From Leptolyngbya sp. SIOISBB (GTDB lineage: Bacteria; Cyanobacteriota; Cyanobacteriia; Phormidesmidales; Phormidesmidaceae), in the NCBI GenBank assembly GCA_010671905.1, contig JAAHII010000001.1, forward strand, positions 3,224,001 through 3,288,000: 64,000 nt of DNA. The letters are read 5' to 3'. This document shows positions 37,801 through 46,800 of this stretch, one piece after another. How positions within the stretch are numbered: position 1 is the first letter of the stretch; each line of letters starts with the position of its first letter. The translations under genes and the position numbers were made by a program. The notes below the pieces were generated by a model that saw only the letters and a program-made list of their open reading frames with translations, was not told the origin of the DNA and did no database searches.

Positions 37801-40800
37801 GCTTAGAAAACCTGACGCTGAACGGCGACAGCCTGCAGGTGGGCGACACCGTGACGGGTGAGATTGTGGTGGATGAGATTCGCAACTCAGCGGCCCAGGC
37901 GGGCAAGATGCTCTTCTCAATTCCGGCGGCGTCCATTGATTTCGATCCCGATGCGGTGTTTGGCAAGGTCACCACCAGCGCCACCCTCACGGGCGCACCC
38001 ACGGTCACCTTCCAAACCGGCTTGGAAAAAGTTGACATCATCAACGAGTCGTCTCAGGCCTTGACCATCAACAGTATCGATGTGCTCAATGTGTCGCCAC
38101 AGTTCGACAGCAACATCACGATCAAGGTGCCAAATCAAGAGAACTTTGCCACGAAGATCGTGGACGAACCTGGCGCGACGCCCATCACCATCACCAACAA
38201 GACGACTTCCCCCGTCTTGCTGACGGATACCATCAACAATCCCTTTGGGACGACGACGATCGAGACCCAAGGCAATATCGAGGCCACCGATGTGGCCTTG
38301 ATTCGTACCGACGGTTTGGATTTGAAAGCGACCACAGGTCACATTGGGGAGGTAGGCAAAGCGCTCACCACTGAGGCGAATACGCTGAAGGCGATCGCCC
38401 AAACTGATATCGTGATTACTGACATCCAAGGCAAGGTGGTCATTGACGAGGTGACGACCCAAGGGGTGGTCGATCTCTCCGTTGTGGAAGCCATCTTGGA
38501 TGATGACGATGCGGATGCCACCGCTGACGTGAGCGGCAGTCAGATTAACCTGCGATCGCAAACGGGCAATATTGGCACGGTTGACGATGCCCTAGAAATT
38601 GATGCGACTGATGCCTCGACTGGCTTCAACGCCACTGCGCTTGGCGACATCGTGGTAGCGGATGTGGCGGATGGCCTCTCGACTGGGCAAATCACCTCTG
38701 TAAGCGGCGACATCCTCCTAACGCTGCCCGACCAAGTCACACCCGGTCAAGATTTGGCGGTGACAGACGGTTCAGTGATTCGGGCGATTCAGGGAGCGAT
38801 AACGCTGGATGTGGGCGATGACGTGACCCTAGCGGCGGATAGCCAAATCACGGCGGCAGAAACGGTCAACATCGCTGCCGACACGGTACCCACTGACAGC
38901 GATCAGGATGCCGATGTCACGATCGGGGCGAAAGTCGAGATTGCGGGCACCATCCAGGCCGACACGGTCGAAATTCAGACCGGGACGGATGACGATCGCG
39001 TCAGCCTCACTAACACTCAACCGGGAGTAGCAACGACGATTCTCACCAGCGATGGCAAAGACATCATTCACCTGGGCAGTGCGGCGACGCTGAAGGCGAA
39101 CACGGGCGGCACGCTCGAAACCTTTGCCGCGATCGTCGACGTGCAAAGTGGCAATGATAATGATGCGCTGCTCCTCGATGACTCGGGCGACATGACCGAC
39201 AATAGTGGCGAAATTGCGGCTACAAAAGTTACGGGTTTTGGCCTCAAGGCAGGTGTCACCTATAGCGATATCGAAGACCTGACGGTCAACCTCGGCTCGG
39301 GCAATGACACGATTACCGCCACGAGCACGGCGGCTACGGGCTCCACCTTGGTGGATGGGGGCCTCGGTGATGACGAATTCACAGTGCAAAACGCCGTCGG
39401 TACGCTGAACGACATCGACGAACTGTTAGAACTACGCGGCAACTTGGGCGACGACAGTCTGCAGGTCATCGATACCGGCGATGCCGAAGCGAATGTCGGC
39501 CGCATCGATCGCAATCGCATTACTGGATTGGGGCTCGGCAATGTGGTGGACGACGTTACCCAAGTGGACGACCAAACCCAGATTGACGCCGCTCGCGGTG
39601 TGAAATACGGCGGCTTTGAGTCCCTCATGGTGAAGTTGGGGACGGGCGCAGACGAAATCACGGTGGCTAGCCTTAACACTGATGCGTTGGTCGATACAGG
39701 GGCGGGTACGGACGCTCTGATTGTGGGCGACACGCCCGATCAAATCGAGTCGGCTCTGCAGCTTTCCGGCGGTACGGATGCCGATGAAGATACGCTGACG
39801 GTCAAATCCAGTGTGGAGACGAACCTGACCTTGGCGGGCGATCGCCTCACGGTAAATGGCGGTACGGGCACCATCAACTACGCCGACGTGGATAGCCTCA
39901 CCTTTGACCTGGCAGAATTCAGCGATCGCATCGTCATTGACGATACGGCGGTGGAGACGACGGTCAATACGGAGGGCGGCAATGACCAAGTTGAGGTGAA
40001 CAACGCCACGGATGCGGTCACGGTCAATGTGGGCGATGGCATTGATGCAGTGACGGTGAACGATACCCAGGCGACGATCTCGGTGAATGGCGACGGCGAC
40101 GGCGTCGATACCCTAACGGTGGAGCGCTCGACGCAAACCGCTGCTGTGAATGGCCGCATTGAAGATGATGCCGATCCAGCGACGGACAATGCCGGACAGG
40201 TAAGCGACGTAACGACGGGGGAGATCGCCTTTAACAACGTGGAGCAGGTCAAGGTCAATCTAGGCACGGGCAACGACGCGCTGACCATTGATAACACGCT
40301 GACCGAGACCGCTGTCAGCATTGACGGCGGCGAAGGCGATGAGCAAATCACCGTCCTGAGTATTGGGGAACCGGAAACCAACATTACCGGCAACAATGGT
40401 GAAGACACGGCGACGGTGGTCATCACTGACTTCCCCGAGGCAAATCAGTTCACCAGCTTGAATCTCGACGTCGAAACGCTGGAGGTGGATAACCGCGAAA
40501 ACACCACCACGCCTGTGGCTTGGCAACTGGTAGATGGCGAACTGCTCTCGGCGGACACGATTCCCAGTAGCGGCTTGTTCCCTGTGATCAACACTGCCGG
40601 AGCGGACAAGACCACCATTTTGGGCGGCACCCAGGGCGACACCCTCAGCTTGGAAACGACCACGCCATCCGATATCAACGGCACTATCGACGCCACGACG
40701 GCAGAAGGGAACGTGCTGGGTCGCGTGGAACTCCGTTCCGGCCTGAATGTGCTGGAACCCAACGACTTTGACACGTTCTTGAATTTTGAGACGGCATTGG

Positions 40801-43800
40801 GTTTTGATGCGCTCACGAACGGCACCCAAACTTATGCCGAAGACGGCTTCCAACTCGCCACCTCGGGCACCTTTGTCCGCAATGATGTGGTGAGTCCAGC
40901 GGTGCAGGCCAGCGACCCTAGCGATACGTTTACCCTGACGATTCCGTCCGATAATTCGGATGACCCGGGCAGCGTCGATGCGTTCTCGGCCTACACGATC
41001 GCTCTCGCTGTAACGGGTACCGATGCTGAAACCATAACCTTTACAGGCACGACCATTACGGGCGGCACCATTGAGCAAACCTTTACAGTGCCAGGTTCCA
41101 CAGGCGAGCTGACCTTTGAAACTTTTCCGTTCGATTCCGATTTCACAGCACTGCGGTCGCTGACCTGGGAAGCGGGTAACGCAATCGTGGACAACATCGT
41201 CGTCGAGGCCACTCTGCCAGCGGGCGACGCCCCAACCAACCTGCCGGATGCGGGTACACCCAACCTGGACGAGGCGATCGCTCTGCAATTCAACACCAAT
41301 ACGGGTCAAATTCAGATCGATGGGGTGGCCATCACCGATGGTCAATTCAACGGAACTGACTTTACCACCGTTCTCATTGATGGCGGCGATATTCGTCAGT
41401 TCCGCTTTGCAGGCGACTTTGTGATTCCCGATGGCAGCACCGTCACAGCGACGGGAGATCGGGGTCTTTCCATCCTGGTGGCTAACGATGCCCTCATCGG
41501 CGACAACGTAACCTTTGATGTTTCTGTTAATGGTACAGATCCCGTAGTCGGCGGGGGAACTGGTGGAACCGGTGGCGATGGTGGTCTCGGTAGCTTAGGC
41601 GGAGCAGGGGGAACAGGGGGATCTAATGCCGGTTTCCTGAGCGATGGCGGGCCAGGAGGTGAGGAAAACCGAATATCCATTTTTGGTCGAACCGGTTCTC
41701 CCGGACAGGTTGGTGGCAGTGGCTCATCAGGGCAGGGAAGTCGCTTGACTGGTGGTTTTGGGGATGCTGGCGGTGCAGGTGTTGATGGCATTAACGCTAC
41801 TGGCAGCGGTGGTTTAGGGGGTGCTCTCAGTCCCTCAACACCGATTGTCGGCGGGGTCGCGGGCGGAACTGGTGGATCAGGCGGTTCAGGCGGTGGCCCT
41901 GGCGACTTCCGAACCGGCGGACGGGGTAACGATGGTGACCCTGGCGTTGGCAGTAATGTTTTGAATGGTCAACCGGGAAATATGGGGGCTTCGGGAGAGG
42001 CTGGCAACCCTGGCACGAATTCGGGGAATGGTTTAACCATTTCCGGGGGCGGGGGCGGGGGTGCTGGTGCCGGCGGTAGTGGCGGTAGTGGCGGTAGTGG
42101 CGGCGGCGGCGGCGGCGCTGGCGGCGGCGGCGGCGGTGGTGGTGGTACGGGTTCCTTCACCCCCATTATTCCGCCGATTCCTATCGTTCTAGATGGTGGC
42201 AATGGCGGCCAAGGAGGTCGCGGGGGTGATGGCGGCGACGGCGGTCGTGGCGGTGATGGCGGTAACGGCGGTGCCGGCGGCGGCGGCGGCGGTGCCTTTG
42301 AATTAATTGCGAATGGTCGCATCCTGTTAGGGGATGCTGGACAAACGGGCACTGCCACGTTCCTTGCCCAGGGAGGAGACGGCCAAGCAGCGAATAATGC
42401 AAATCGCAATGCAGACCGTAACCAAGGGTTAGATGCTGGCCGCAATCTTAATCAAAATAGCGGTCAAACTAACGGCGGTAATGGCGAAAATGGTGGTCTC
42501 ATTGATGGCGGCAACGGTGGCAACGGTGGTGCTGGCGGCAACGGTGGCAACGGCGGTAACGGCGGTAACGGTGGCAACGGCGGTAATGGTGCTGGCGGCG
42601 CTGGCGGTACCATCAAGCTCTTCGGCTCGGTGCTACAAGCTCAGGGTGCAGTTATTAATACCGCTGGTGGCTCCGGTGGTGGTGATGCCTCTGCAGGCGG
42701 AAACGGTCGGTTGATACTGGGTTCTAATACTGCGACTGGCCTTGATCCGGGTAATGTCACTGGAGCTAATCAATTTACTAATCCCAATGGCGGCTCGCGC
42801 GATGCAAATATCTTCCTGAGTAGTGGTGAAGCTACGCCTTATATTGCTGGTCTAGCAGGTGGGGCAGAAATTTACGGCTTGCTGGCCGATGTCGATGGCC
42901 GATCGCTGGACTATGACCTGTCAACCGATGGCATCCAGGCTGCGCCTGATGATGCGTTGGCAGCGGTTTATCGGTTTGACGTGGGGCCAGGTGACTATAA
43001 CGATGACTATGTCGGCTACGACATGCTGCTGTTTATCAACCTGACGGACGTCAATCTGGCAACTCCGCAGCTTGGTGTCGCCCTCAATGATGCTGACTTT
43101 AATGCTCAAAATCTGCAGACCGGAGGCATTGCGGCTTTCAATGGCGGGCCTCGTCCTGACTTGCTCTCGCTAGCACCGGGGGCGATTTGGGCGACGCTGA
43201 TTCCTGATGCCAGCATCGAGGTCGATGCCTCTATCGCCGGTGTTGATGATGAAGCCGCGATCGCCCTAACCGATCAATCCCTAACCGACGGCGATGTCGC
43301 CTTCATTCGGTCAAGTCGTCCAATTTTGGATGTCGAAGAAAATGTCGAGAGTCTGACCGCGATCGCCGTGAGTCCTGACAGTCAGCAGGTGTACGCGCTG
43401 AATGCGGAGCAAAATGCCCTTGTCGTCATCAATGCTGACACGGGTAGCCAGCGTCAATTACTCGTCGATGGATTTGATGGGGTGGATGGTTTAGAGGGCG
43501 CAACCGCGATCGCCCTCAGCCCCAACGGCGAGAACGTTTATGTGACAGGTGGAACTGAGGGAGCGATCGCTCAATTCAGTCGTGATGCCGCGACGGGCAA
43601 CCTCACCTTTGCTGGGGTTGTCCCCAATCCCCCTAGCGAGGCAGTTTTTGAGAATCTGTCCGTCAGCGCTGATGGCAGTCAAGTGTTCACTGCGGGAACC
43701 AACGGTATCGCTCGCTTTAACCGAGGAACCGACGGCAGCCTGACGTTCCAAGATAGCGCCAATGTCGGCAACATTAGCGAAGTGCTGGTCAGCACTGATG

Positions 43801-46800
43801 GCAGTTTGCTCTATGCCGTCAGTGCCAGTGGCGATAGCTTACAGGTCCTTGACCCGACTGACTTGACTGTGCAGCAGACGATTAGCGGCATCAACAACGG
43901 TTTGGATGGCGCGAGTGATCTCGCCCTCAGCAGCGACGATCGCTTCCTGTATGTCACGGGTCAAGACGGCAATACCGTCACCGTGTTTGAGCGCGATCTC
44001 ACCGTCAACACCCTGAACCAGGTACAGATTCTCAACAACGGCGCGGACGGCGTACGCGGGGTGAATGAACCGTCGGATGTGACGCTCACTGCCGATGGGG
44101 CCTACGTGTTGGTGACGGGGCAGGCCAGCAATGCCATCAGCGTGTTTGACCGCAATGCTGAGGATGGCACCCTCACCTTCGTGCAGGTGTTGCGCGACAA
44201 CATCGGCGGGGTGCAGGGGCTGCGGGCTCCGAATGCGATCGCCACTGCATCTGACAACGGCCAAACCTTTGTGGGCAGCACCGGCATTGCAGGTGATCCG
44301 GGCGGTCTCGTGACCTTCAACACGGACACCGATCTCCCCGAGCCCATCCAATTGCTCACCACCTTCGACAGCATCGAAGAACTCACGGTCACTACTGCCG
44401 GTGGCAAAGATACCATCGCCCTGCTGGAGGCTCCCGGTCCGGATGTCACGACGACGACGATTAATACGGGTGGCAACAATGACTTAGTAACGGTCACGGA
44501 TGCCAGCCCGACCACGACCGTTAATCTGGGCGACGGTGATGATGAGGCCCAACTGCGATCGGACACGCCGGATATCAATCTGACGGTTAATGGTGATGAT
44601 GGCGAGGACACCATCAACCTGCAACAGGTGGGCGAATCGACGACCACGACAATCGCAGGTGGCCCCGATCCCGACACCGTGCGGGTGGCCGGTAAGGGCA
44701 TTCCTGAATCCGCCAGTGTCACCGCGAGCGGCAACGACCCGACCGAATTCCCTGGCGACACGCTGCTGTTTGATCCGCAAAACCCGGATCCTAGCAATCC
44801 CAACTTCACTCCCAATCCGCCGACCCCCAACGAGGGCGCGATCGCGGTGGATGGTCAAGGCACTCTCACCTACGACACCTTTGAAGATGTCCAGGTGATT
44901 GCCGCCCCCGTCATCGAATTCCCCACACCGGTCGAGACCATTGCCGAAGGCGACGATGTCACCCTCACCGTGAACGTGACGCCCCTGGGCACCACCAATG
45001 ATTTGGCGGAGCCCGTCCAGTGGGATCTCAACAGCGACGGCTTATTCCAAGATGGTGAAGGCGAAATCCTCTCTCTCACCTGGGAACAGCTGGTCGATCT
45101 GGGGGTGAATGATGACGGCACTTTCCAAATTGGGGTGCGGGGCACCAATGGCGATGGCTTCACGTCTGAAGAGTTCGCCACGTTAGAAATCACCAACACG
45201 TTACCGACGGTTACGATCGCTGGAGCCGATCTCGGCCCCGATATCGTGGACGTAGGCGAAACCTATACCATTAACTTCTTGGCGACAGACCCTGGGGACG
45301 ATCGCGTGCAAGAGTGGCGCATTGACTGGGGTGATGGTTCACCGCTGGAAATCTTTGGGGCGACCACCCAATCCGCCAGCCACGTTTATGACCTCCCTGG
45401 CACCTACACCATCCAAGTCGGTGCGGTGGATGAAGACACCGATCCCGATGCTGTCTTTGCCGTAACTCCACAGGTGGTTACCGTTGGCACTCAAGCCGAG
45501 CAGCTCGACTTAGGCGGTCCCTACGTCATCAACGAGGGCGAAGACCTCACTTTGACGGGTAGCGCTCCGGGCGAGTTTATCACGCTGGAATGGGATGTGA
45601 ATGGTGACGGCACCGTCGATGTTACCGGCACCAGTCCCACCCTGACCTGGGCGGAACTGAACGCGCTGGGACTGGATGACAACCAAACCGTGCTCATCGC
45701 CGCCAATGCGGTGTATGACGTGAATGGTATTGAGGTGAGATCGCCTCAAGAAGTTGTCAGCCTCACCATCAACAACGTGGCTCCTACTGGCACATTGACG
45801 AATGGCGGCGCAGTCTTGGAAGGCGAAACCGCCACCGTCACCTTTACCGATGTCACCGATCCATCGCCTGCTGACGTCGCTGCTGGTTTGACCTTCAGCT
45901 ATGACTTTAACAACGACGGCAAGTTTGAGGTGGAAGGCGACACGACCGGCACGGCGATCGTGCCCAATGCCTCTATCAATGACGACGGCACCTACACCAT
46001 TCGCGGTGTCATCCGCGATCAGGATGGTGGCGAGACTGAAGTGTTCACTGAGGTCATCGTCCAAAATGTGGAACCGATTTTGTCAGTCATCGGCGCGGAC
46101 GCTACCTTTGAGGGCGTAGCCTACACGCTAGATCTCAGTGCCTTTGATCCCGGCGATGACACCATTCAACAGTGGACGGTGAATTGGGGGGACGGCACGG
46201 TGGAAACCTTTGCAGGGCCAGTGCAGTCACTGACGCATTTGTTTAGAGACAACAACGTGCGGACGATCGCGATTACCGCGATCGATGAAGATGGCATCTA
46301 CACCGCGACCAAGACGGTGACAGTGATCAATTCACCACCGACCATTCAAAATCTGGCGGCCACCGATGTTGATGAAAATGGCTTCACCCAGTTAACGGCA
46401 GAAATTGCTGATCCGGGCACGGATGACGACTTCACCGTGTTGGTGGTGTGGGGCGATGGGGCCACCGAAACCTTTGCCCTACCGGCGGGCACGACTCAGC
46501 TAGAGCTGACCCATCAGTATCTAGACGATCGCCCCACCGCCGTCGGTATCGACACCTTCTTTGTGAATGTGTTGGTGCTGGATAACTTTAGCCAGGCGGC
46601 CTTTGCAACGACGCAGCTGGAAGTGAATAACGTCGCGCCGACGATTCCCGGGTTGCTGCTCAGCGCTCCCGAAATTTCTGAAAATGGCGAGGTCACGGTC
46701 TCCGGCTTTATCGAAGATCCGGGCAGCCTCGATACTCACACGGTGGAACTGACGTGGGGTGACGGCACGACTGAAAGTTTCGACATCGATCCTGAGACGC

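Noticed and set aside
41396-42445. Proline-rich open frames on the minus strand of the giant gene
   Set aside because: They are complements of GGC/GGT glycine codons, have no start signals, and fall inside a long real gene.
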